Shown here one piece after another: positions 1 through 6,914 of a DNA stretch of 15,393 nt. The stretch covers positions 1-15,393 of the forward strand of contig JAUUVJ010000031.1 in the NCBI GenBank assembly GCA_030589605.1, written 5' to 3'. The notes beneath the pieces were generated by a model. That model was not told the DNA's origin, ran no database searches, and worked only from the letters and a program-made list of their open reading frames with translations. Numbering within the stretch: position 1 is the stretch's first letter; each line of letters starts with the position of its first letter. The translations under genes and the position numbers were made by a program. The stretch comes from Candidatus Hodarchaeota archaeon. Lineage in GTDB: Archaea > Asgardarchaeota > Heimdallarchaeia > Hodarchaeales > Hodarchaeaceae.

Positions 1-1556
1 TGGGCCCTTTTCAAACTTCGAATGCGATGACCTCGTAGACACCGGCAGACGGGTACGTGGGGGTAAGCCTCACGACCGAAAGCGGAACAACGCAGCCAAG
101 GGTTAAGGGCCCTAAATGTGGGTTAAGTGTTAAACAGAAGGCAGTCCCGGGACATAGACACCGAGAAGGTAGGACTAGAAGCAACCACCCTCTAAGGAAT
201 GCGTAACAGCTCACTCGCTGAGTCTCGGGGCGCTGAAAATGGACGGGGCTAAACCCACTTCCGATACCCTTGAACACGATTAAATTCGTGATTTGGTATG
301 CAGGCGTGTTGGCTGGATAGAAGGTGGGCAGAGATGTCCACTGGACCGACCAATACTGAAGATCCCGGTAGTAGTAAGCAGCAAAGTATGGTGGGAATCC
401 ATACCGCCGAATGCACTAGGGTTCCTGGTCAATGGTCGTCAAACCAGGGTAAGTCGATCCTAAGCGGAAGCTTAATACGCTGAACGCGAAAGGGAAACAG
501 GTTTAAATTCCTGTACCATGCAGATGAGTTATTTGGCAACAGAGGCCGAGCCGTCTGACGCTTTGAGATAAGTTGTGTAGCGGAACCGCGCTATTTAACT
601 TGCGAAATCTGAGAAGTAGCGTCACGCTGAGAATCAGATGAATCAAGGAATAGGCTGTCAATAGTGACGGCTACAACCAAGTCTTAGAGCCCGTGAAAAG
701 GATGCTCGGAGGGATTCTGCATGCTCGTACCCAGAACCGACACAGGAGTGCAGGGTGAGAAGCCCAAGGCGTGTTCCATGATATTCTCCTAAGGGAATTC
801 GGCAAAATGGCCCCGTACCTTCGGCATAAGGGGTGGGTGTGGTACAGGTAACCCCTGATACCGCACCTCGCAGAGACCAGGGGCGGCGAACTGTTTAATA
901 AAAACATAGCAGCCTGCTAGCGTGAAAACGTGAGAACAGGGTGTGAATCCTGCACAGTGGTAGGTAGTGAAAGCCCGGTCCAACGGGCCTAAGCCCTGCT
1001 AAACTGCGGGAGTAACTATAACTCTCTTAAGGTAGCCATATGCCTTGTCAGGTAAGTTCTGACGTGCATGAACGGATCAATTAGCTGCCCACTGTCCCTA
1101 GGAGAAGCGGAGCGAACCTACAGCCTAGCGAACAGTCTAGGATCGTCCAATGGGAAAAGAAGACCCCGTGGAGCTTTACTACAGAATGAGCCTGTAGTGC
1201 GTTGACATCTACATAGCGTAGTTGGGAGCAAAGCACTAACCTCTCCGGGGGTTAGGAAGGCAAAAATGAAACACCAACTAGATTTTGATTCACCGCTAAC
1301 CTGCTTGCAGGGACAAGTTCATTTAGGTAGTTGTACTGGGGCGGTAAGCTCCCGAAAAAATAACAGGAGCGACCAATGGTCACCTCAAAGGCGTCAGAAA
1401 CGTCTTGGAGAGTTCAAGAGTAAAAGGTGGCCTGACTGCATCTCTGACAATACGAGATACAGGAACGAAAGTTGGGTCTAACGAACCGCAGTGGCCCCTT
1501 AGTGGGGCCCTGCGCTGACAGAAAAGTTACCCCGGGGGTAACAGAGTTGTCTGGCG

Positions 1557-1619
1557 TGAGAGCTCACATGTGTAGAAAAGAACAAACAAATAACAAAAGT
1601 CTACACAGAGAAAATCGAC
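1557..1619 (+). other. Helix 89 of 23S with ~45-nt A-rich hairpin insertion
   Basis: The helix 89 base stem is visible as CTGGCG (1551-1556) pairing with CGCCAG (1620-1625). In E. coli the equivalent interior is about 17 nt; here it is 63 nt. The extra sequence begins near 1569 and ends near 1613. It forms a perfect 8-bp stem, TGTGTAGA (1569-1576) with TCTACACA (1600-1607), capped by a 23-nt loop almost free of G and T. CTC (1563-1565) can also pair with GAG (1608-1610), leaving ACA as a one-sided bulge. The flanks rejoin as the expected GAGAGCTCAC and ATCGACC. It is either a retained expansion or a very small intron. No symmetrical bulge-helix-bulge site is evident, so I favour a retained expansion. 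Confidence 0.8.
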
Positions 1620-1701
1620 CGCCAGGCTTGCTTCCTCGATGTCGGCTCTTCCTAGCTTGGTGCCGCAGAAGACACCAAGAGTAGGGCTGTTCGCCCGTTA
1701 A

Positions 1702-1744
<43 letters not shown>

Positions 1745-1928
1745 ACTTTATCTATTGGACGTGTTGGATACATGAGAGGAACGCGACCTCAGTACGAGAG
1801 GAACAGGTTGTGGGCGCCTCTAGTGTACGGGTTATCCGGAAGGGTATCGCCCGGTAGCCACGCGCTACGCGATAAGCGCTGAATGCATCTAAGCGCGAAA
1901 CGCCCCTCGAAAATATGTATCCGATCCG

Positions 1929-1979
1929 CTATCATCTCGTATGAGACATGGGGACTGGCGACGGTAACCATGAAGATAG
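1929..1979 (+). other. Helix 98 / ES39-region branch of 23S
   Basis: Between the conserved GAAAATA block and the TTTGATAG block, the rRNA folds into a longer arm than in bacteria. CTATC (1929-1933) can pair with GATAG (1975-1979). Inside that, CATGG (1947-1951) pairs with CCATG (1968-1972). This is the position where eukaryotes and Asgard archaea carry expansion segment ES39. The arm is only about 50 nt, so it is a modest enlargement. The assignment is by eye and homology position, without a structural alignment. Confidence 0.45.
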
Positions 1980-2060
1980 TAGACAAATGCAGGGATAGAA
2001 GATCCCTTTGATAGAATGGCAGTGTACGTATGGAGGCTTCGGCCGACAGATTTAGCTGAC

Positions 2061-2230
2061 CATCACTAATCGCATGAGGGCGACCGTGTGGAAATTAAGC
2101 ATGTCCTATCGTCAGTTAGTTTAAGTAGCATAAATCTTCTAATACAAATCAAATACATTTAATATCAGTCAAATACTGTTGATCCTGAGCATTTCTGATC
2201 TGTTGTCTGTACGCTGTTTTCTATTTTCGA
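2061..2230 (+). repeat. Direct repeat copy 1: last 13 nt of 23S plus trailer
   Basis: Nucleotides 2061-2103 match 5822-5864 without a mismatch. Beyond that the match continues with a few substitutions and short indels through GTCAGTTAGTTTAAGTAGCA, then CTGATCTGTTGTCTGTACG, and ends in the T-rich TATTTTCGA at 2222-2230. It spans the end of the mature rRNA and the region that should hold the 3' processing arm and terminator. This copy supplies the present 3' end of the rRNA gene. Confidence 0.9.
2204..2230 (+). terminator. Candidate rRNA transcription terminator (T-rich tract)
   Basis: CTGTTTTCTATTTTCG lies ~140 nt after the rRNA end and is kept in the otherwise diverged second copy as a longer T tract (TTGTTTTTTATTTTCG, about 5959-5974). 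Archaeal transcription usually stops at T-rich tracts, so conservation of this tract between copies suggests it is functional. No strong stem precedes it. Confidence 0.35.
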
Positions 2231-2281
2231 AGACAAATTCATTTTCAAATCAAGTATTATAATAAAAATCTTGATTTTGAA

Positions 2282-2368
2282 TCAATATTTTCTTTTGTTA
2301 TACTCTTTTAGTTTCTTAGATATCTCTTGTGTATCTTTATCTCCCATTCTTTGTAATTGATATACCAT
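2282..2368 (-). CDS. Possible 28-residue small ORF or gene remnant
   Basis: A short reverse-strand frame with ATG start (2366-2368) and TGA stop (2282-2284). It encodes a lysine- and glutamate-rich peptide containing QRMGDKDTQEISKKLKEY. The composition is protein-like and suggests an amphipathic helix. A stop lies two codons upstream, so it is not a visible C-terminal tail in the same frame. No ribosome binding site is obvious. It could be a decayed end of a gene lost on insertion of the neighbouring segment, or chance. Confidence 0.15.
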   Translation of the reverse strand: MVYQLQRMGDKDTQEISKKLKEYNKRKY

Positions 2369-2488
2369 ATTTCAAACTAAAAAATGAAAACATATATTTG
2401 ACCTAATAGAAAAATAAATTCCTTTTATAATTAAGGAAAATGATGAATAATCATATAAGCGATAATTCGAAACCAAACTGGGAACATT

Positions 2489-3481
2489 ATGACGAGAGAT
2501 AGAATGACAATTCAAATTGACAAAGATTCAATACTACTGCTTGAGAAAATATTTGAAGAAGAATATTATTTTCTCTCAAATGATTTACCAAAAGCTGAAT
2601 GGAGGTTAATAAGAAATTTATTGAATCTACATTTTCTAGTAGAAATAGGACCTAGTTGCGAACTGTCAATCAAAGGGATCTTTTTTTTAGCTGAACAAGG
2701 TAATAAGGATACTCTTAAAGTTATTGAGATATTAGATCAATTTTTAACCCTTTGCAATAAAAAAATAGTATGGAGGGGAAATGACCTTAAGGAATATTGT
2801 CAAAAACATGATATTGATAAAAATGTCTTTAAAAGATCAATTAATTTAGGTAAAAAAACCCGTCATATATCTTTTTTTCTATGGGATATTTTCATTCATG
2901 GGATAGAAATAACAAAACAAGGTGAACTCTATAGGAATGACCTATATTCAATGTTTAGTTATTTATTATTAAATGAAAGGAATTTTAAAATAGAATTTAA
3001 TGACGAATCTATTATTCGATGGATTATTGACTCTGTAAATGAATCAGAGAATTTTGAAGTTGAATACAAACAAAAAATTCCTCCACAAAATGTTCTTAAA
3101 AGAATTATATATGGATTTGCAAATTCAAAATCTGGAGTACTAGTTATTGGAATAAAAAACGATGGAGATGTCATTGGAATCGATTTTCCTGACGAAGAAC
3201 AATTGAAAGTCCATTCAGCAATTGGAAATCTTAATATAAAGCTAGATATTAAATTTAGAATTCTGAAAGATAAAGAAAACAGGAATATCTTGTGTGTAAT
3301 GATTCCTTGTTCAGAAAAAGTACTAATCAGTGGTAATGATGTTATAATCCGTGATGGGAATCGTTTTAGAAAAGCATCTAGTCAGGAGATAGTGGATATT
3401 ACATTATCGAAAGAAAAAGAAGTGAATGGTCATTTATGGTTTGTTTCACTAAGGAGCTACAGTAGAAAAGAAAAGAATTAA
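2489..3481 (+). CDS. Schlafen-type AlbA_2 domain protein with N-terminal winged-helix regions
   Basis: A 330-residue protein. The C-terminal half (about 188-304) fits the Schlafen AlbA_2 family (divergent AAA-4 type putative nucleic-acid-binding domain): an EYK start at 192-194, the diagnostic block GFANSKSGVLVIGIKNDG (209-226) and the closing strand with VIIRDGNRFRKASSQEI (285-301). In other lineages AlbA_2 proteins act as transcription regulators, tRNA/rRNA nucleases (Schlafen) or parts of defence systems. The N-terminal half reads as one or two winged-helix modules (about 33-70 and 113-155), so a DNA-binding regulator is the simplest guess. It is the first gene inside the repeat-bounded segment. 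The start is uncertain: Met1 lacks a Shine-Dalgarno and Met6 is an alternative. The domain call is firm, the function open. Confidence 0.8.
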   Translation: MTRDRMTIQIDKDSILLLEKIFEEEYYFLSNDLPKAEWRLIRNLLNLHFLVEIGPSCELSIKGIFFLAEQGNKDTLKVIEILDQFLTLCNKKIVWRGNDLKEYCQKHDIDKNVFKRSINLGKKTRHISFFLWDIFIHGIEITKQGELYRNDLYSMFSYLLLNERNFKIEFNDESIIRWIIDSVNESENFEVEYKQKIPPQNVLKRIIYGFANSKSGVLVIGIKNDGDVIGIDFPDEEQLKVHSAIGNLNIKLDIKFRILKDKENRNILCVMIPCSEKVLISGNDVIIRDGNRFRKASSQEIVDITLSKEKEVNGHLWFVSLRSYSRKEKN

Positions 3482-3627
3482 TCGGATGTAAGATTTCTCC
3501 ATTCTCCGTTCTGATAACGCTCACGGACTAACTCATCATAATCTGGGTTTTCATGTGATGGAATCAGATTTTCAAACAATCGTGGAGCTGGTCTAATACC
3601 AGAGTGTTTCCCTTTTCTAGTTTTCAT
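3478..3627 (-). CDS. Small basic hypothetical protein (49 aa)
   Basis: An uninterrupted reverse-strand frame from ATG (3625-3627) to TAA (3478-3480), converging with and overlapping the end of the AlbA_2 gene by 2-4 nt. The peptide begins MKTRKGKHSGIRPAPRL and ends with ERYQNGEWRNLTSD. It has a basic, glycine/proline-containing start and an acidic, aromatic C-terminal half. Composition and codon use look like real protein, and the DNA is locally richer in GC than its flanks. I recognise no family. It could be a small regulator or antitoxin-like partner, or the surviving tail of a larger gene. No clear ribosome binding site is present, so translation may be leaderless. Confidence 0.42.
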   Translation of the reverse strand: MKTRKGKHSGIRPAPRLFENLIPSHENPDYDELVRERYQNGEWRNLTSD

Positions 3628-3854
3628 TATTTTTTTCACATTCAATCTTTTATATCTGTATAATCCTTATAAACTCACATATTTAAAGATTTGGATAGTG
3701 AATCTCACAATCAATTTTTATCAATAGAATCAGAATTATAAATGAGGGAATTATCATTACCTATCAAAACTTTTCACCTTATAAAGATTGCAATGGAAAT
3801 TCTAAACAAGTCAATAATAAACTAAAAGATGAACCCCATATTCTTATCAAAGAC

Positions 3855-4538
3855 ATGGATTTTAGAATTTCGCGAGAAGTGTATAAGATATCCCCAATTG
3901 ATTACAAACATTATAGGCAAGAGCAGACATATGAAATGTCTTATATTGGTAAGAATGAACATATTAAATCTGGAATACATCCTTTAGGGGTTTTTCCTAA
4001 GGAAGTGGCTCTTGAACTTTCAATTTATGATGAAAAGAATCGTCAGTTAACGAACCTAATTAGAGACGATAATAGCAATTATTCTATTCAGGCTTTGAAT
4101 GGGAAATTAAAATCAGTTATAACATTAATAGAAGAGTTTATGAGTAAGTCTGAATCACAAATCAGAGATGAAAATCCTTCGATAAATCTAAAAACACGAT
4201 TAAATGCTATTAATGCGGCTAAAGACACAATGGAACGATTTCATAAATTTTTTGTACTTTCTCTGCCTAATAATTGTCTCAAATGGGATAAGATGAAAGA
4301 AATTACAATTTTTTGGCAAAATTGGTATGATAAAGATGATGATTGGCAAAAATTAAGCGCTGATAATAAAAGAAAAGAATTTGGTGAAGATCTAAGTTAT
4401 ACTATCAAGCTTATTTCTGAAAATCTTCCTAAATATCCTAATGACGATAAACCAAAAGAAAATTTTATGAAAAGACCTGATATCCTAAAAGAGTATTTTG
4501 TTACTATTAATAAATATCCAAAAGATTTTCAGACATGA
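3855..4538 (+). CDS. Hypothetical soluble protein, possibly N-terminal half of a frame-split gene
   Basis: A 227-residue, mostly helical, charged protein of no recognised family. It has a tryptophan/aspartate-rich patch around WQNWYDKDDDWQKLS (155-169) and a predicted helix at 80-135. There is no signal peptide or membrane segment. The chosen ATG at 3855 has no good ribosome binding site. The same frame stays open upstream to 3702 without ATG, GTG or TTG, which suggests a longer N-terminus with a non-standard start, or an upstream frame break. It ends in TGA (4536-4538) inside a ~47-nt overlap with the next frame. Skipping one base at that stop joins the two into one ~620-residue protein with a soluble front and membrane back. 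It lies within the repeat-bounded segment. Confidence 0.6.
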   Translation: MDFRISREVYKISPIDYKHYRQEQTYEMSYIGKNEHIKSGIHPLGVFPKEVALELSIYDEKNRQLTNLIRDDNSNYSIQALNGKLKSVITLIEEFMSKSESQIRDENPSINLKTRLNAINAAKDTMERFHKFFVLSLPNNCLKWDKMKEITIFWQNWYDKDDDWQKLSADNKRKEFGEDLSYTIKLISENLPKYPNDDKPKENFMKRPDILKEYFVTINKYPKDFQT

Positions 4539-5709
4539 TAAAATTTCTTTTTCGTCAACTAAACCGATTTTTAATCCAATTCTACTCATAAAAGAAATAA
4601 AAAAATATTCAGCATTAATCTATAATTCTGATTATGATTGGTCTGACATTCTATATAATTCTCATCACTATATTGGAGGCCTTTACTCAATATTATGTTT
4701 CTATTCGGCACTAAAAAATGTAGAGTCAAATTCTTTAGAGATTAGGGAAATTCTATCCAGTATAAATCAATACATTTATGATCTAAACCTATTATACCAG
4801 AATTATTCATTTTTAGTTGAAAGAGAAGTAGTTAAGGATACTCCTTACATAATAAAAATCAGTATGCTTATTCCTACTGCTCCCTCCGAGGAAATTAACA
4901 TCAAGAAACAATTAGCTAAAACTGTACAAACATATCCTCTCAACATTGGAAATGGTGATAGTACACATGTCGAAATTTCTTCACCTGATTCTAGTATCAG
5001 TGTTGAAAACTCAGATTCCTATGTAAATAATGGAAATATAAGTAAAACACATCCTGAAAACTACTTCGATTATTGCTACCAACTACCAGAGGAGGCAGAG
5101 GGAAAATATGATCTTCATCACTATTGTAACAGCAATGTTCGTATTTTTGATAACAAAAGGAATGAATTAGAAGACAAAATCAACATTAAAATTGAGTTAA
5201 CTGAGACTTTCCGATTGAAAGGGATTATAATTTCTTTTTATTCTGGGATTATTTCAATCCTTTTATTAACATTTCTTGTTTTTTTATTAATTGGTATAAA
5301 TATCCTTTATTTGAGAATAGATCAATATCCATACAATAGCTGGATATCAGTAAGCACAAATTTAAGCTTTTTGGTGAACTTTTACGGGCTTAGTTTAAGT
5401 GTCATTGCTATTACTACATCTTTCCGACGAGATCATTTGATCATTCTTCATCACACAGATAAAGCAAGAACATTCGTCATCTATTGTGTCCTATGTAATA
5501 TTTTTCTTCTTTTAATAAACCACACTTTCATTATATCCGACTTTTTTTGGAATTCATCACCAGAATTAGATTTTTTTTGTGCATTTTTGTTGTACTTAAC
5601 ATTGGTGACAGGAATTATTTGGTTGTTATCGAAAATTTTCCGTTTATCCCTGGTAAAATGCTTAAAAACATTGATTAGCTTTATTGAAACATATATTTTT
5701 GCTTCATAA
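4498..5709 (+). CDS. Membrane protein with large soluble N-terminal region and four TM helices
   Basis: A frame of 403 codons if started at the TTG at 4498. There is no ATG or convincing start near its front, and the first internal Met is at ~123. Residues 1-240 are soluble and polar, with a Ser/Asn-rich linker at ~150-185. Four hydrophobic helices follow at about 243-272, 284-307, 325-349 and 358-380, then a short cationic/amphipathic tail. No family is recognised. It overlaps the preceding gene by 41 nt or more in the +1 phase. It is either translationally coupled, the second half of a gene broken by a 1-nt indel, or the product of a +1 frameshift at the UGA stop. By analogy with membrane effectors of defence loci it could permeabilise the membrane, but nothing in the sequence proves that. 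Confidence 0.6.
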   Translation: MLLLINIQKIFRHDKISFSSTKPIFNPILLIKEIKKYSALIYNSDYDWSDILYNSHHYIGGLYSILCFYSALKNVESNSLEIREILSSINQYIYDLNLLYQNYSFLVEREVVKDTPYIIKISMLIPTAPSEEINIKKQLAKTVQTYPLNIGNGDSTHVEISSPDSSISVENSDSYVNNGNISKTHPENYFDYCYQLPEEAEGKYDLHHYCNSNVRIFDNKRNELEDKINIKIELTETFRLKGIIISFYSGIISILLLTFLVFLLIGINILYLRIDQYPYNSWISVSTNLSFLVNFYGLSLSVIAITTSFRRDHLIILHHTDKARTFVIYCVLCNIFLLLINHTFIISDFFWNSSPELDFFCAFLLYLTLVTGIIWLLSKIFRLSLVKCLKTLISFIETYIFAS

Positions 5710-6101
5710 GCGAAGATCCATTAGTGAGAGAGTGATTTTTCTAACAATAGAATTGAAACTTAAAAAGATTGAATTGAACAAGAGTATTTCATGGCTAATA
5801 GATTTCACTGACAAAATATAGCATCACTAATCGCATGAGGGCGACCGTGTGGAAATTAAGCATGTTCGTCAGTTAGTTTAAGTAGCATAAATCTTCTAAT
5901 ACAAATCAAATTAAGTCAAATACAGTTGTTTGAGATTTCTGATCTGTTGTCTGTACGTTGTTTTTTATTTTCGAATGAAAATTTATTTCTATCTGTACTC
6001 TAAACTGAGTTAGAGGCAGAATTATAGGGTAGTACTTCTGATAAGTTTGATAAAATCATAGATATAAATCCAAGAATTTACAAATAGATGGTCTCAAAAA
6101 T
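5710..6101. other. Convergent spacer containing repeat copy 2
   Basis: It lies between the end of the membrane-protein gene and the end of the reverse-strand PIN gene. It holds repeat copy 2 (5822-5974) and a small hairpin, CTCTAA (5998-6003) with TTAGAG (6010-6015), that could sit at the 3' end of the PIN transcript. No ORF of interest. Confidence 0.6.
5822..5974 (+). repeat. Direct repeat copy 2: detached 23S 3' end and trailer
   Basis: Second copy of the 23S terminus and trailer, 153 nt against 170 nt in copy 1. It is identical for the first 43 nt and then diverged: copy 1 has TCCTATCGTCAG where copy 2 has TTCGTCAG, and copy 2 lacks about 11 nt in the AATACATTTAATATCAGTCAA stretch. It sits in AT-rich sequence with no functional rRNA before it, so it is a relic or an attachment-site remnant. 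A weaker match just upstream (5800-5812 against 2048-2060, 11 of 13) hints that more 23S was once present. Confidence 0.88.
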
Positions 6102-6914
6102 CTAGGAAACATCAGCTTCTAGAAGTTTTTCAACCTGTTTTTCGAGCTTTGGTAGATTATTTGAAAAAAAATCTTCAAAATTATTAGAACAATTCATTAG
6201 CAAATTATCATGAGTCACGAATTTAACATTTCTTGACTCAATTAGACATAGTAGAATACAACCAAGTATATGAAAACGATCCTTCTTACCGATTTTTGGT
6301 GACTTTTTCTGAAATTGATCAAATGTTTTTCTATTGAGCATTATCCACATAATTATTCTATCTTTCACGTATCTCTTTACACATTTACGCGTTTCTTGTT
6401 GAAAAAGCAGATCAAACTTTTGTGGAATTGCTACTAAAGTTCTGAAAAAGTCTAATCTTATATCCTCACTAAACAAATTTGCAAAACCCATCCCCTTTTG
6501 TTCAAAATAATCATAAAGAAGATTTATAGATGTGTCACATCTAATTTCATTTCCAATTTCTTTAATGACTTCAAACTTCCTTTCTCCATTTTCAATACGC
6601 TTTACTGCTCTAATTAAGCAATTACGGATTGTTTCTCCAAAATTCATGGCTTTATAAGATATTATTTCTCTAAATTCATATGCTATAGTATCAATCAATA
6701 TCAAATATTCTTCATTAGAAGACGGATACTGGGAACAAATGAATTGAGTGATTTTACCTTTTTCTTGTTTGCTTGGATCTGAATGATTTTCTTCTTTAAA
6801 AATTCTTGATATCCAAATGCAAGTATCAAAGTTAATTGCTATCTTTTGTTTGCCAATGTAGAATTCTATTTCTCCATATTCAGGATTCGTCAAGGGTAAT
6901 CCCTTTATCCCCAT
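6102..6914 (-). CDS. PIN-like domain nuclease (candidate toxin)
   Basis: A 270-residue protein with the acidic pattern of PIN-like ribonucleases, which cut RNA with Mg2+ bound by conserved acids. A first strand ends in Asp30 (KIAINFDTCIW). A middle glutamate lies in DTIAYEFREI (Glu80 or Glu83). Asp212 is in KKDRFHILGCILLCLIESRN. The last strand is KFVTHDNLL with Asp236. PIN toxins are usually ~130-150 residues, so this is about twice the usual size, the extra being a helical insert between the Glu and the third Asp (about 90-205). Its start overlaps the end of the upstream coiled-coil gene by 10 nt, so the two are probably co-translated. The order small partner then PIN gene recalls toxin-antitoxin modules. 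The fold assignment is good; the toxin role is inferred. Confidence 0.7.
   Translation of the reverse strand: MGIKGLPLTNPEYGEIEFYIGKQKIAINFDTCIWISRIFKEENHSDPSKQEKGKITQFICSQYPSSNEEYLILIDTIAYEFREIISYKAMNFGETIRNCLIRAVKRIENGERKFEVIKEIGNEIRCDTSINLLYDYFEQKGMGFANLFSEDIRLDFFRTLVAIPQKFDLLFQQETRKCVKRYVKDRIIMWIMLNRKTFDQFQKKSPKIGKKDRFHILGCILLCLIESRNVKFVTHDNLLMNCSNNFEDFFSNNLPKLEKQVEKLLEADVS

Larger units (their letters stand above)
2104..2488. other. Spacer between 23S rRNA and the AlbA_2 gene
   Basis: Its first ~125 nt are the rRNA trailer and repeat copy 1. The rest is ~70% or more AT with no solid gene. TTTTATAA (2423-2430) is a possible archaeal TATA box for the next gene. A 20-codon frame starting at 2443 ends in TAG exactly where the AlbA_2 frame begins, one base out of phase, so the N-terminus of that protein could be longer through a +1 shift. 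Confidence 0.5.
2061..5864. mobile_element. Putative integrated segment bounded by 23S 3'-end direct repeats
   Basis: A 43-nt sequence that starts 13 nt before the end of the 23S gene (2061-2103) recurs exactly at 5822-5864, so the period between copies is 3761 bp. Between them lie the AlbA_2 gene, a small reverse ORF and the overlapping soluble/membrane ORFs. This is how integrative elements look when they use the 3' end of an RNA gene as attachment site and restore it on integration. That behaviour is well known for tRNA genes; at a 23S end it would be unusual. No recombinase gene is visible between the repeats. An equally possible origin is duplication followed by loss of most of a second 23S copy. 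Confidence refers to the segment being a discrete inserted or duplicated unit. Confidence 0.4.

Noticed and set aside
170..187. Membrane span in the coiled-coil protein (residue numbers of the 6905-7627 gene)
   Set aside because: The hydrophobic run is short and interrupted by Arg and Glu, so a buried helix is more likely.
1561..1614. Archaeal bulge-helix-bulge intron in helix 89
   Set aside because: The expected two 3-nt bulges separated by 4 bp are not seen, only a one-sided ACA bulge. Kept as a minor alternative to a true expansion.
2959..3174. Reverse-strand 71-codon frame inside the AlbA_2 gene
   Set aside because: Antisense shadow of a well-supported domain; no independent support.
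2061..5864. Insertion sequence or transposon
   Set aside because: No terminal inverted repeats or transposase-like protein; the boundary repeats are long and tied to the rRNA gene end.
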